A stretch of DNA of 64,000 nucleotides, from NCBI GenBank assembly GCA_965221485.1, contig OZ244893.1, forward strand, positions 310,001 through 374,000. The letters are read 5' to 3'. Of this stretch, positions 42,567-51,960 are shown piece after piece (positions within the stretch are counted from its first letter, which is position 1; the number at the start of each line of letters is the position of its first letter). Source of the DNA: JAJEBT01 sp965221485. Its GTDB lineage: Bacteria; Pseudomonadota; Alphaproteobacteria; MPNO01; UBA830. Made by a program: the position numbers and the translations under genes. The notes under the pieces were generated by a model. The model saw only the letters and a list, made by a program, of their open reading frames with translations. It made no database searches and had not been told where the DNA came from.

Positions 42567-44768
42567 CTAGCGAGACAGCCCCAGCAATTTGCCGCTGGCC
42601 AGGGTCTTTAGGTCGACGGTGAGAAACAGCCAGTCGCGAGGCTGGATTTCGCGATCTGCGGCAAAACTTCGCCAATAGTTAAGCCGGATATTTGTGCATT
42701 CGTCGTCATAGACGATGAAGGCGCCATGCAGGATTGAGTGCCCGCCATAGGCCAGAATGCGATGCATGTTGAGACCGAACTGCCAGTTCCGGGTGATTTG
42801 GGACTTGAGGGTGGCCTTCAGTTCCTCACGCTCGCCGAGCAGGGCCTGTTGCAGGGTCGTTCCTTCGATGAACCGAGGGGCGATAGAGAGATAGTTCAGG
42901 TCCAGATTAAGGAAGGGTTGCCCGGCCCGCAGATGCAGTTCGTTCCGCTTGATCTTTCCTTCCTGGTGGCTGAACCGGAACCGGTACAGCGCGTCAAGCC
43001 AGTCTGTGTAGGACACCCGGAGGCGCCCCACAATATCGGAAAATTCGTGGGCAAGCCCCGTATCGGCTCCCAGATCTCCTTCACCATGAAGGCGGTGACT
43101 CTGGCCGACATAGAACGAGCTCTTGAGATCGCCCGCATCATAAAGGCTGCCGCGGAGTCCGTAACCGATCCGGGGATTTCCTTCGACGCGGTCAGACCCC
43201 GTATAGCGGTTTATCGCGAGAACATTGGTATCGTCGAATTCCACGGTGAGGCTGTCCTCATTGGGAATATCGGACGTATCGGGGGCCTTGGGGGCCAGCA
43301 CAATTGTTGCCTGGGGTTCCAGGATACGGGTTGCCCCGCGGGTTGTGTAGGCCAGCGGATAGCGCCATTCGAGGGCAATTTGGGGGAAGAATCTGGCCGT
43401 GAGCTCGGAGTCGTCGGGGGCTCTCGGATCGCTCGTCAGCAAGTCACTGGTATAATAGACATCAGTCTGGGCACGACCGCGCAGTTCGAAGAGATGGCCT
43501 CCCCTTGAAGTGTAGGGGCGCCGCCACTCGGCGATCAGCGAGGCGCGCGTGGTATCTCGCCCGTCTGTACGCGTCAGCCGGGCAAACCCGGAATTTATGG
43601 TCCATGTGCCGCCAGCGTCGTCGGTTTCGAAAACATGGCTGTAATCGATGATCGGAAACACGATTGGGGACAGGCCGTCGTCATGGTCGAACTGCAAGCC
43701 CTGGAAGTGTCGGGCTCCTGCGTAAAGGTAGTGCCGTCCTTCGAAGCGTTCGAGATAGAGCTGGTTGTCGAGTGTGGTGTCTTCGGTGAAGCCATATTTG
43801 CGCAGGAACGTGTCGTCGGTGGACAGGAAAATATTGCCTGAAGCGCGCCAGTGTTCGTTGATATCGTAGCGCAGGTCAGCCTTGACGTGACCGCGAAAAC
43901 GGTTGATGTCGAGATAGGTGGCAACCAGTGGGTTGACATCTTCACTGAACAGGCTGCCCCAGATGTTGACCTGGCCGTTGTCCATAAGGTGGCGGAACGT
44001 GATCTCCATTCCGTTTCCGGCTTTTGACGTCAATGTCGGAGCGACGGTGAGGTCCTGGTGAGGCGCTGTGTTCCAGTAATAGGGAATCTTGACCATCCGG
44101 CCGAGGTCGTTTGACGTCGCATAGCTGGGTGCCAGGAGTCCCGAGCGGCGATCCACACTCGGATCAGGCTGGGACAGGTAGGGAAGCCAGAGGACCGGTA
44201 TTCCGAAGACTTCGAGAAAAGCGTTGCGATAAATGATTTCCTTCGCGTTCTGATCGTGGATGGCCTGGTCGCCCTTGACCTGCCAGAGCGGCGCGCGGTC
44301 GGGATTGTCCTCGCAGGTTTCGCAAGCCGAATAGACGGTTTTTCTGAGGACCGTGACATTCCCATCGAAACGTTGCGCCCCAGCTGCAGCCACCCGGGCG
44401 TCGTTGGTAAGCCGCAACGCAATATTCCTGATGATTCCGTTGCGAAGATCCCCTGTCAGGACCATGTGCTCGGCGGACAGCACCTCGCCTGTCGGTTCCA
44501 GAAGGCTGACATTCCCGGTGGCCGTGACGACATCGGTCCGGCGATTGTAGGTTATGCTGTCTGCGAGAATGATCCGCCCTGCCTGGCTGAATTCCACGTT
44601 TCCGGAGGCGACGAGAACACCCAGCTCTTCGTCATTGCGAACCTCGTCCGCCTTGAACAGGATCGGCTGGGACAGATCGGGGGGCTGGTACTCCTGGCCA
44701 ATGGCTGGTGACAGCATCAGACCACCCGCGAGCAGCAGGATCAGGAACAGTTGCGAAATCCGGTGCAC
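42567..44768 (-). CDS. lptD: LPS-assembly outer-membrane protein LptD
   Basis: The 733-residue protein has a signal peptide (cleavage near residue 24), an LptA-like OstA domain at residues 35-140 (GNVEFSQAGR, TGNVSLLEPTGEV), and then a long C-terminal beta-barrel rich in alternating aromatic strands. Cys149 and Cys152 (CETC) and one cysteine near residue 700 could form the disulfides that LptD needs. It inserts LPS into the outer leaflet together with LptE (not seen here). The start is a GTG two bases after the lptG stop. Confidence 0.95.
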   Translation of the reverse strand: MHRISQLFLILLLAGGLMLSPAIGQEYQPPDLSQPILFKADEVRNDEELGVLVASGNVEFSQAGRIILADSITYNRRTDVVTATGNVSLLEPTGEVLSAEHMVLTGDLRNGIIRNIALRLTNDARVAAAGAQRFDGNVTVLRKTVYSACETCEDNPDRAPLWQVKGDQAIHDQNAKEIIYRNAFLEVFGIPVLWLPYLSQPDPSVDRRSGLLAPSYATSNDLGRMVKIPYYWNTAPHQDLTVAPTLTSKAGNGMEITFRHLMDNGQVNIWGSLFSEDVNPLVATYLDINRFRGHVKADLRYDINEHWRASGNIFLSTDDTFLRKYGFTEDTTLDNQLYLERFEGRHYLYAGARHFQGLQFDHDDGLSPIVFPIIDYSHVFETDDAGGTWTINSGFARLTRTDGRDTTRASLIAEWRRPYTSRGGHLFELRGRAQTDVYYTSDLLTSDPRAPDDSELTARFFPQIALEWRYPLAYTTRGATRILEPQATIVLAPKAPDTSDIPNEDSLTVEFDDTNVLAINRYTGSDRVEGNPRIGYGLRGSLYDAGDLKSSFYVGQSHRLHGEGDLGADTGLAHEFSDIVGRLRVSYTDWLDALYRFRFSHQEGKIKRNELHLRAGQPFLNLDLNYLSIAPRFIEGTTLQQALLGEREELKATLKSQITRNWQFGLNMHRILAYGGHSILHGAFIVYDDECTNIRLNYWRSFAADREIQPRDWLFLTVDLKTLASGKLLGLSR

Positions 44769-44769
44769 C

Positions 44770-45867
44770 TCAGCCGTCCTCGAGATGAAGAAGAAGCGCG
44801 AGCCCGATGAATATGCTGGCCAGAACCGGGCTCCAGGCTGCCAAGACTACCGGTATCTTGGTCGCTGCGCCAAGGGCGTGGACAACGTCGGACAGAAAAT
44901 AAAATACAAACCCCACGCCGATCCCGGCCACGATCAGGAATGCGCCGCTGTGCTGGCGTCCGGGCCGCAGGGAAAACGTTGCAGCCAGGAGGACGACGGC
45001 CGCTAGGGTCAATGGCAGTGCCAGATGGCTCTGCCAGTGCAGGCGATGGCGGACACCGGAAAAACCGGCACTTTCCAGAACCCTTATGAAATCCGGTAGC
45101 GCCCAGAACGAGATGGTTTCAGGGGGCGCAAAGCTCTCGTTGATATTGTCACGGGTCAGATCTGTCGGGAGATCCTTGACCGCAATTTTTGACACCGTGT
45201 TGGACCTGTCTGTGATGGTTGCGTCGGTCAGACGCCAGAAGCCATCCATCAGCACTGCACCGGGCGCGTCGATGCGGGCAGCGAACCGGTCCTCTTCCTC
45301 CAGCTGGAATACAATGACATCGACGAGCCGGATATCGTCCATGGATATGGCTCGGGCATGAAGGATATAGCTGCCAGGGCCTTCGGCGCGACGGAACCAG
45401 AGCCCCTTGTTCGCGACCGCGGCAAGATTGGATTTGCCGCGAATGAGCTTGGCTTCAAGGACCTCGAAGCGCAAAAGCAGGGCTGAGGACAAGGGATTGA
45501 GGAGCGTGACATTGACGACGCCAATCAGGATGGCAAGCACAATAGGGGGAACGAGGAACTGCCAGATCGAGACCCCGGCTGCTCGGGTGACAATGGTTTC
45601 ATGGTGGCGGTTGAGGCGCCAGAAGGAAAGCGCGGCTCCGAGAAGAGCTGCAAAGGGTACTATTTTTTCCAGCATTGCCGGCCCCTTCAGAAGAGCCATG
45701 AGCAACACGACGGCAAAGCTCTCGTCCGTGTCCCTTCGGTACACGCGCCTCATGAGTTCCAGAACATCGAACAGCATGACGACTGCGAACAGCACGAAGG
45801 CGACACTGACAAACCAGAAAAGAAAATGGCGGGCAATATAGGACGACAGGGTCCACGGTATCCTCAT
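44770..45867 (-). CDS. lptG: LPS export permease LptG
   Basis: The 365-residue YjgP/YjgQ-family permease has three N-terminal helices, a periplasmic beta-jellyroll region (residues about 130-260), and three C-terminal helices (LALPLTLAAVVLLAATFSL, VGFVFYFLSDV). With LptF and the LptB ATPase it extracts LPS from the inner membrane. Its ATG overlaps the lptF stop as ATGA, and lptD starts immediately after it, giving an lptF-lptG-lptD operon. Confidence 0.93.
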   Translation of the reverse strand: MRIPWTLSSYIARHFLFWFVSVAFVLFAVVMLFDVLELMRRVYRRDTDESFAVVLLMALLKGPAMLEKIVPFAALLGAALSFWRLNRHHETIVTRAAGVSIWQFLVPPIVLAILIGVVNVTLLNPLSSALLLRFEVLEAKLIRGKSNLAAVANKGLWFRRAEGPGSYILHARAISMDDIRLVDVIVFQLEEEDRFAARIDAPGAVLMDGFWRLTDATITDRSNTVSKIAVKDLPTDLTRDNINESFAPPETISFWALPDFIRVLESAGFSGVRHRLHWQSHLALPLTLAAVVLLAATFSLRPGRQHSGAFLIVAGIGVGFVFYFLSDVVHALGAATKIPVVLAAWSPVLASIFIGLALLLHLEDG

Positions 45868-46997
45868 GGCGTATCCTTGATGCGGCCAAGGGACGGGAGT
45901 CTGGAGGGAAGTCCGGAAAGGCGCAGCGACGACAGCATCAGACCAAATCCCCCAATGAAGATGAGCGGCACGGCAAACATCAGGAACTCGACATGGGGAG
46001 CCCTGTCACCCAGATATTTGGTTCCGAAGACCAGGACGTGAAGTGCGAGCACTGCGGGAACCGTGAGCAGGATGCGGTTTCGATGTCCGTCGCGGCTGAA
46101 GCGGCCCGTCAGCAGCAGGCCGACACCAACAAGTGCGCAGGCCAGGTAGAGGAGAGGGGCGCTGAGGCGATAGAAGCCTTCCATTCTCAGCTTGCGATGA
46201 TGAAACTCCGAGATCGCGTCTTCGGGCGCGATGAACAATTCATCGAGAAAGCGCTCCCGGGGTTCCCGATTCAGTGTGGCCTGGACTGTCTTGTTGGCCC
46301 GAATTTCGAAGTGGTAGCTGTCGAAATGGAACAGGGACAATCGGGTTCCGGCACCGAGGGCGGCCTGGCGGCTGCCATTTGTCATCATGACACGGATGCC
46401 GTCGTCGCTGGCCTCAATCCGGCCCTGTGCCGCCATCAGGGTCTCGGGTCGGTCCGTGTCGCGTTCGTCATGAATGACGAGACCCAGCAGTTCCCCATCA
46501 TAGTGGCGTTCCCGCACGAAGATCGTGACGCCTGGCATGATGGAGGTGAACACACCTTCCTGCACAAGCAGGGATGACAATTCACTGCGGTAAACGCGCT
46601 GCAAGTCCTTGAAGTGACGGAAGGCACCGGGCATCAGGTAAAGCGCGTTGAGATAGCCAAAAATGGAGAGGAGCAGTGCAAGGATAATGGCGGGCCGTGC
46701 CATGAAGGCAGCACTCAATCCGCTGGCCTGGAGGATCACCAGCTCCCGGTCTGTGTACATCCGGTTGTAGGTGTACAGAACGGCGATGAACAGTGCGATC
46801 GGCCCGATAATCATCAGGAAGCTGGGCAGTAACAACAGGGTAAAGCCGAGAAAAGTCGACAGGGAGATATTCTGGTGAACGATCATGTCCACAAATCGGA
46901 GTGACTGTGTAAGCCAGATGACGCAGGCCAGTATTGCGGTGGCCACGATCGTTGCCAGCACCAGTTGCCGCAGGATGTAACCCTGGAGTTTGTTCAT
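45864..46997 (-). CDS. lptF: LPS export permease LptF
   Basis: The product is 377 residues from the ATG at 46997 (MNKLQGYILRQLV), the normal LptF N-terminus; a longer frame upstream lacks support. It has the same six-helix-plus-jellyroll plan as LptG, with LTQSLRFVDMIV after helix one and YRLSAPLLYLACALVG near the C-terminus. It is the first gene of the LPS-export and outer-membrane-assembly operon. A -10 element directly upstream suggests a leaderless mRNA. Confidence 0.93.
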   Translation of the reverse strand: MNKLQGYILRQLVLATIVATAILACVIWLTQSLRFVDMIVHQNISLSTFLGFTLLLLPSFLMIIGPIALFIAVLYTYNRMYTDRELVILQASGLSAAFMARPAIILALLLSIFGYLNALYLMPGAFRHFKDLQRVYRSELSSLLVQEGVFTSIMPGVTIFVRERHYDGELLGLVIHDERDTDRPETLMAAQGRIEASDDGIRVMMTNGSRQAALGAGTRLSLFHFDSYHFEIRANKTVQATLNREPRERFLDELFIAPEDAISEFHHRKLRMEGFYRLSAPLLYLACALVGVGLLLTGRFSRDGHRNRILLTVPAVLALHVLVFGTKYLGDRAPHVEFLMFAVPLIFIGGFGLMLSSLRLSGLPSRLPSLGRIKDTP

Positions 46998-47003
46998 GGC
47001 CGG

Positions 47004-47009
47004 ACTATA
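47004..47009 (-). promoter_or_regulatory. -10 element of lptF, probable leaderless transcript
   Basis: TATAGT on the minus strand lies seven bases ahead of the lptF ATG, so initiation would fall at or next to the start codon. There is no Shine-Dalgarno sequence in the intervening GTCCGGCC or before it. The same TATAGTCCGGCC string occurs at the rpsF promoter. No strong -35 is visible. Confidence 0.45.
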
Positions 47010-47677
47010 GCGACAGAACCTGTCTGATACCATGATTTATCAGCAGGATCCGGCCTTTATGAGCTCCAACCGACAGGAGTTCCGGCACTGCCCAGAGGCA
47101 TGACTGCAGCCTCTGATCCGGTCGCCAGGGAATCCGGCGGCATGGCCGATTGCCAATGTGCTGCTTCCTGACAAAACGCCGCAAGCATTCTTCACCAAGT
47201 TGAAGCCATGACCATCGGTATTTGGGGCCCTGCAAGTCCGGGCGGTTGTGCAGTTTCTGTCGGGTCGGGTCGTGTGATGGCATCCTGTCCCGTGCCATGT
47301 GACACGACAAGCCGGGGACAAGCCGCGTCCGGTACCGCGGGATGGAACCAGGCCACGGCACGTCGTTGTCACGTCTGCTCCGGCGAAAACGGTGCCGCCT
47401 GAGACCTCAGTGCGCCGCGGATAGGCGTGTTGTCCTGGCGGGTGCGAACCCCGTCCAACACCTGTTCCCGGTGGAATGCTTCTGCGCGTACCATGGTGTT
47501 CGGACCCCGCGGGTCCTCCCTTCGCCCTGACAAAGCGGCCTGGAAGCGTGGTCTTCGGTACGGTTAAGGCCTCGGCACACCCGATTTGGGTCATTTCTTG
47601 GATCAGTAGCACGGTCTGCGCATACCGCTACCGACGTTCCGCATGCCTCCTCACGATGGCCGACCCACGGCGCCCGG
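47010..47677. other. Left part of the lptF-pepA island, no gene recognised
   Basis: About 670 bases follow the lptF promoter. Frames are open on both strands but read as Arg/Gly/Thr/Cys-rich sequence without a family pattern. This is probably decayed DNA. Confidence 0.5.
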
Positions 47678-48115
47678 CTAAAAATGGACCTTGTCTGTAC
47701 ACTTCCGCACACCTTTATGTGTTGCACACGCCCAGGCCCGCGCCGGCCCCAGTATGACCGGATGAAAAAGGTTTGCTCTGGGGTCGCGGACAATCAGGCT
47801 ATTTTCGTTCTTCTCTTTTCTGTACAAGGTTATCCAGACTTTCCCGATTTTGCCGTGTGGATATCGGACTTCGAGGAAACACTCGATTTCGTCCACGATA
47901 ACTCTCTTTTTTCTTTTCCCTCTCTGTTCATATGTCTCGGCATGGCAATAGCTGTGTCCATAGAGGACCAACCAGCGCCAACCCCCCTCGACTCTGATGT
48001 TCCAGGCGCTGGCCGAACCCGGAAACGCAACAGACATCGCCATGAGAACAATAAGCCCAGCAAGAAAAGGCTGTATGACCTTGCCGAGTCTGATTTCCAG
48101 GAATTCTTTCATCAT
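47678..48115 (-). CDS. Exported small protein of unknown function
   Basis: The 145-residue protein has a clear signal peptide (charged MMKEFLEIRLGK, hydrophobic FLAGLIVLMAM, cleavage after ASA near residue 37). The mature part is basic, has four cysteines (HSYCH, EIECF, WACAT, RKCTD) and beta-rich stretches, so it is probably a disulfide-bonded periplasmic or secreted protein. AGGGGG lies nine bases ahead of the ATG at 48115. No family is recognised. It stands alone on this strand in the lptF-pepA island. Confidence 0.68.
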   Translation of the reverse strand: MMKEFLEIRLGKVIQPFLAGLIVLMAMSVAFPGSASAWNIRVEGGWRWLVLYGHSYCHAETYEQRGKRKKRVIVDEIECFLEVRYPHGKIGKVWITLYRKEKNENSLIVRDPRANLFHPVILGPARAWACATHKGVRKCTDKVHF

Positions 48116-48176
48116 TCTGATTACCCCCTGCTGTTATATTGATTTCAACGTTTGCAACCTGAAACTTCTGCCAGCG

Positions 48177-48443
48177 ATGATGTGTTTGGTCTGCGATCCG
48201 GATAAGGCGGTTGGTTTCGCCGGCGTCGTGCTCATTACGGAAGCGTTAAATACCGTCGCGGATTTCGCCGACGGACCATTAGACACCGTGTGCGACGAGT
48301 CGTCACTTGATCCTGGCGAGGAAGCCTTCGACGGCAAGTGCTACGAAAAGGATGTCGATCTGTTCTATGATGTCTGTCGCGGTGTTTTTCGAACCACACA
48401 CGGACAGCCATGTTCCTATGGATGGCATTGTTGTCGAGGGTAG
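48177..48443 (+). CDS. Possible cysteine-rich 88-residue protein
   Basis: An open frame starts at the ATG pair at 48177/48180. It has an acidic composition and a regular scatter of cysteines (MCLVCD, TVCDE, GKCYEK, DVCRG, HCC). It is divergent from the exported protein gene with 61 bp between starts. There is no ribosome-binding site and no known family, so it is only a candidate. Confidence 0.25.
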   Translation: MMCLVCDPDKAVGFAGVVLITEALNTVADFADGPLDTVCDESSLDPGEEAFDGKCYEKDVDLFYDVCRGVFRTTHGQPCSYGWHCCRG

Positions 48444-48821
48444 CGTGTATCAGCAACTCGGCCTCGCGACTTCTCTTCAAGACTGGTTGTTCGAAGATAC
48501 TGTTGGTATCGACTTCTGTTATCGTGTGTTTCGCCACACCTTCCTCCGCCTTAAGCCTCACCACACTTGCCATGGAGACGCGAGTGTCAGCGCTCCAGCT
48601 CTACGTGCACGGACGATAAGGGTAAAATAGTACGGCAGTCCAGACCACCCCGGGTCATTCAGGCGCTGCCAAAAGATGCTTCATATGATGGCCGGAAAGA
48701 GGCAGCAATAAAGACACCATCTGGTCCTGTCAAAGAGGCAACTGTACTACTGGCGGAATTGGGACACAGTCTGTAAGATTTCCTACCGCTTTGATTTCTT
48801 CAGACACGAAAGGATAATTCA
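48444..48821. other. Intergenic stretch ahead of the unknown two-gene unit
   Basis: These 378 bases contain no recognised gene. They are less GC-rich than the flanking core genes. The promoter for the gene at 48822 is expected here; I see no clear consensus pair. Confidence 0.45.
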
Positions 48822-49865
48822 TTGCAGCGAGCGAAGAATAGAATCAAGAGCCAGCGTGATGGGGCAGGAGCCGGTCTGTTTGATCTGCATGAACTCGTCT
48901 TCATCATTCGCGACGAACGACGAAAGCGCGGCCTGCACGTCGCTGACAAGGCGCTGGACAAGGCGCTTGGCGTCAGTGCGGCAACGATTGGACGGATTCG
49001 AAACCGGAGACAAGACATCGTTCACTATGGGCATACCCGGGATACTCTCTGGAGCTCGGCGTCTGAACTGAGCGAGTTTCCGTGGTCGCAGGAAGTGGAG
49101 ACACAATTGTGCAGTATGCGCCAGGCCATTCGAGACGAAAACACCAAGCCACTCGATATCTTCAATAGATATCGGTTTTCAGGCCAAATTTCTGTTGCAG
49201 TCGTATGCCAGTGCCACAAGGAGAACAGGATCGACTTGAGTACAGAAGAGGTCGGACATCTCCTCATCGCCTACCATTGGTTGCTTTCGATCGCCTATGA
49301 GAGCAAATCGCTTCAATACCGCGACAATGTCGAAAAGATCAAATTGGTCGAAGAATTTCTGGATCGATACCTGCGGACGATAGAATCCAGTGCCTGGTCC
49401 AGAGTCCTCCGTTTCCGGCTTGCACAAAATGCGTTTGGTGGACAGTGGAGTGCGACACGGGGCGAAGAGAGAAAGCGCTTTAGCCGGTGTGTAGAGGATC
49501 GCGATTACATCGGATGCCTGCTGGCCTATTCGGAAGTCCTCGAAGGCGATAAAGCGGCTTTGCACAATGCACTAGCGGTCGCCTCCCGACTGAACAAGAA
49601 GGAATATTTCTGTCAAATCGGAGACCGATATTCAGCAACGGAGGGCCACAAGACACTGGAAGAGTTCGAGCAGGCCATCACCCAGGAATACGCGGTTCGT
49701 AATGCTGATGATGGCAAGGATTTTGAACCATTCTTTGACTGGGCGAGGCCCCGATGGGAAAAGTTCCTGAACGAGGCCCAGCCAGAAATCAAGGATCTGG
49801 AGGCATTCTTTTGTTGGGTTTCGTCCGAACAGAAGCCACCGAAATTGGAGCTGGTAAGGACATGA
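48822..49865 (+). CDS. Unknown 347-residue protein with possible DNA-binding segment
   Basis: It starts at the TTG at 48822, which has AAAGGAT eight bases upstream, and there is no competing ATG nearby. Near residues 45-65 DKALGVSAATIGRIRNRRQDI looks like a helix-turn-helix. The rest is mostly helical and charged, with a Trp/Phe-rich end (FEPFFDWARPRWEKFL, EAFFCWVSS). No family is recognised. Base composition is visibly lower in GC than in the core genes, which suggests transfer. Its stop overlaps the next start as ATGA, so it has a coupled partner. A defence or regulatory role is speculation. Confidence 0.7.
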   Translation: MQRAKNRIKSQRDGAGAGLFDLHELVFIIRDERRKRGLHVADKALDKALGVSAATIGRIRNRRQDIVHYGHTRDTLWSSASELSEFPWSQEVETQLCSMRQAIRDENTKPLDIFNRYRFSGQISVAVVCQCHKENRIDLSTEEVGHLLIAYHWLLSIAYESKSLQYRDNVEKIKLVEEFLDRYLRTIESSAWSRVLRFRLAQNAFGGQWSATRGEERKRFSRCVEDRDYIGCLLAYSEVLEGDKAALHNALAVASRLNKKEYFCQIGDRYSATEGHKTLEEFEQAITQEYAVRNADDGKDFEPFFDWARPRWEKFLNEAQPEIKDLEAFFCWVSSEQKPPKLELVRT

Positions 49866-50077
49866 CACGACACTGGAAGTATCAAATGCAAACAGGAACA
49901 GCCGGACTGTCCGTAACTGTCGCCGTCACGATGAACACCAGGGTATTCGTGTCAAAAGTGGCAGGGGCCTCAGGAGCTCTCCTGGAATGCAACCAGCCTG
50001 TAAAACATAGGGAAGCGGGCTGCATGTTACCCAAGGACATTGATGAAATGCGAAATGAGCTGCGCCCTATAATTTAG
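49862..50077 (+). CDS. Unknown 71-residue protein coupled to the upstream gene
   Basis: The ATG at 49862 overlaps the stop of the 347-residue protein as ATGA. The product is a small basic protein with a Val/Thr/Ala-rich middle (TAGLSVTVAVTMNTRVFVSKVAGASGALL) and a charged end (LPKDIDEMRNELRP). No family is recognised. Its support is the coupling and the shared strand; codon use is ordinary. Confidence 0.45.
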   Translation: MTRHWKYQMQTGTAGLSVTVAVTMNTRVFVSKVAGASGALLECNQPVKHREAGCMLPKDIDEMRNELRPII

Positions 50078-50445
50078 CATATGGGCTGGTATGCAGCTCA
50101 GGCATCTTCACAACTTGTATTACTGTCAATTCCGCGGCGTGGACCCCTGCAACAAGTTGTTGAAGGGTCTGTTGCGGTTGGTGAACCACCCGGCGATGAC
50201 AGTAGCCGAATTGATGCCGCGGCTGCCGGGCGATCGGTTCACCGCTGATCCCACGACGCCCGGCCTCGGCAAGGGCCAGGTGACCCCGGCCAAAAACTGA
50301 CAACCCCGGTTATCCTGGGCCAAGGGGTGGTGCAGTGTCGCTCTTGTGGGCAGCGCCGGAGCCCTTGAAATTGCCGGTTGTCCTGATAGCTTGAGCTCCG
50401 CCCTCTGGCGAGGCCCCGCCGCAATGCATTCTGGGAGTCGATACC
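50078..50445. other. Intergenic stretch before pepA
   Basis: These 368 bases form the right edge of the island and the pepA upstream region. One open frame (KLLKGLLRLVNHPAMTV) faintly recalls the end of an IS66-type transposase, but it is too weak to annotate. A pepA promoter should lie in the last 100 bases. Confidence 0.45.
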
Positions 50446-51945
50446 ATGATCATCACATTCTCGTCCTCCGCACAGCCCGAGGCCGGACCGCTCGTGGTCG
50501 GCGCGACCGGAGACGGTAAATTGTTACCTGCAGCCCGGCGCGTGGACCGGGAAACAGGAGGAGCGTTAAGTCGGGCGATTGAGGCCAGCCGCTTCAAGGG
50601 CGAGAAGGCGCAGTCGCTGACGCTGCTGGCGCCGGCGGGCATCAAGGCCAGCCGGGTCGTCGTCATGGGACTCGGAAAGGCTGAGGAATTCAATGAACTG
50701 GCGGCGCAGGAACTGGGCGGGACGGCCTATGGCGCGATCTCTTCCCATGGCGACAAGGACGCCATGATTGCGATTGATGCCCTTCGCGACTCACCGCTCA
50801 ACGCGTCGGAACTGGCGTCCCATATCGCCTATGGAGCCCGGTTGGGCTCCTATCGGTTTGACAAATACCGCACGAAGGAAAAGGACGAGGACAAGCCGAG
50901 CCTCAGAACGCTGTCAGTGTTCACGCGCAGCACGGCTGCTGCCACGAAAGCTTTTGACGGCCTGGACAAGATTGCGGATGGCGTGTTTTTCACTCGCGAT
51001 CTCGTTTCCGAACCGCCAAATGTAATCTATCCGATTTCACTGGCCCGGGAGGCAAACCGTCTTTCCGAGCTCGGTGTCAAGGTCCGGACACTGGACGAAG
51101 AACAGATGGAGGCGATGGGCATGGGTGCCTTGCTGGGCGTGGCTCAGGGGTCCGCCAACAAGCCGCGCCTTGTGGTCGCACAATGGAACGGTGCGCCCAA
51201 GGGTGCCGACCCGGCTCCGATCGCGTTTCTCGGCAAGGGGGTTACGTTCGACACGGGCGGAATATCCATCAAGCCCGCTGGCGGCATGGAAGACATGAAA
51301 TGGGACATGGCGGGCTCCGGCGTGGTCCTGGGACTGATGAAGGCGCTCGCAGGCCGCAAGGCCCGGGTCAATGCTGTCGGCCTTGTCGGGCTGGTAGAGA
51401 ACATGCCGTCGGGCACTGCGCAGCGTCCAGGCGATGTGGTTCACACCATGTCAGGGCAGACCGTCGAAGTCATCAATACTGACGCCGAGGGACGGCTCGT
51501 TCTGGCAGACGTCATGTGGTACTGCCAGGAGGAATTCAAACCACATACCATGATCGATCTTGCGACGCTGACGGGCGCCATCATTGTTTCTCTGGGCAAC
51601 GAAAACGCGGGCCTGTTTGCCAATGATGAGGGGATTGTCGAACGCCTCGTTGCGGCTGGCAAGGCGGTCGGCGAACCGGTATGGCACATGCCGCTGGGCA
51701 AGGGATATGACAAGTTGCTGGACTCCCAGATTGCCGACATGAAGAACATTGGCAACCGGTGGGGAGGCGCCATCACCGCTGCCCAGTTCCTTCAGCGCTT
51801 TGTCAAGGACGGGACCAGTTGGGCCCATCTGGACATTGCCGGCGTGACATGGTCGAGCAAGTCCACTCCGACCGTTCCAAAGGGTGGAACAGCGTTTGGT
51901 GTTCGCTTGCTTGATCGTCTGGTTGCAGACTATTACGAACCCTGA
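50446..51945 (+). CDS. pepA: Leucyl aminopeptidase
   Basis: The 499-residue M17 peptidase has the metal-binding signature NTDAEGRLVLADVMWY, the substrate block GKGVTFDTGGISIKPAGGM, and NMPSGTAQRPGDVV. The N-terminal macro-like domain is present. Two divalent metals and hexamer assembly are family knowledge. It removes N-terminal residues in the cytoplasm. Placement divergent from lptF and just upstream of holC is conserved; here the divergence is stretched by the island. Confidence 0.96.
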   Translation: MIITFSSSAQPEAGPLVVGATGDGKLLPAARRVDRETGGALSRAIEASRFKGEKAQSLTLLAPAGIKASRVVVMGLGKAEEFNELAAQELGGTAYGAISSHGDKDAMIAIDALRDSPLNASELASHIAYGARLGSYRFDKYRTKEKDEDKPSLRTLSVFTRSTAAATKAFDGLDKIADGVFFTRDLVSEPPNVIYPISLAREANRLSELGVKVRTLDEEQMEAMGMGALLGVAQGSANKPRLVVAQWNGAPKGADPAPIAFLGKGVTFDTGGISIKPAGGMEDMKWDMAGSGVVLGLMKALAGRKARVNAVGLVGLVENMPSGTAQRPGDVVHTMSGQTVEVINTDAEGRLVLADVMWYCQEEFKPHTMIDLATLTGAIIVSLGNENAGLFANDEGIVERLVAAGKAVGEPVWHMPLGKGYDKLLDSQIADMKNIGNRWGGAITAAQFLQRFVKDGTSWAHLDIAGVTWSSKSTPTVPKGGTAFGVRLLDRLVADYYEP

Positions 51946-51960
51946 TTCGCGGCGGATTTC

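Noticed and set aside
47040..47612. Minus-strand 190-codon frame upstream of lptF
   Set aside because: Composition (Arg/Gly/Thr/Cys) is that of non-coding GC-rich DNA; no domain or start signal.
50091..50300. IS66-like transposase C-terminal fragment
   Set aside because: Only a faint resemblance (LLRLVNHPAMTVAELMP); the diagnostic LLPWNW ending is absent.
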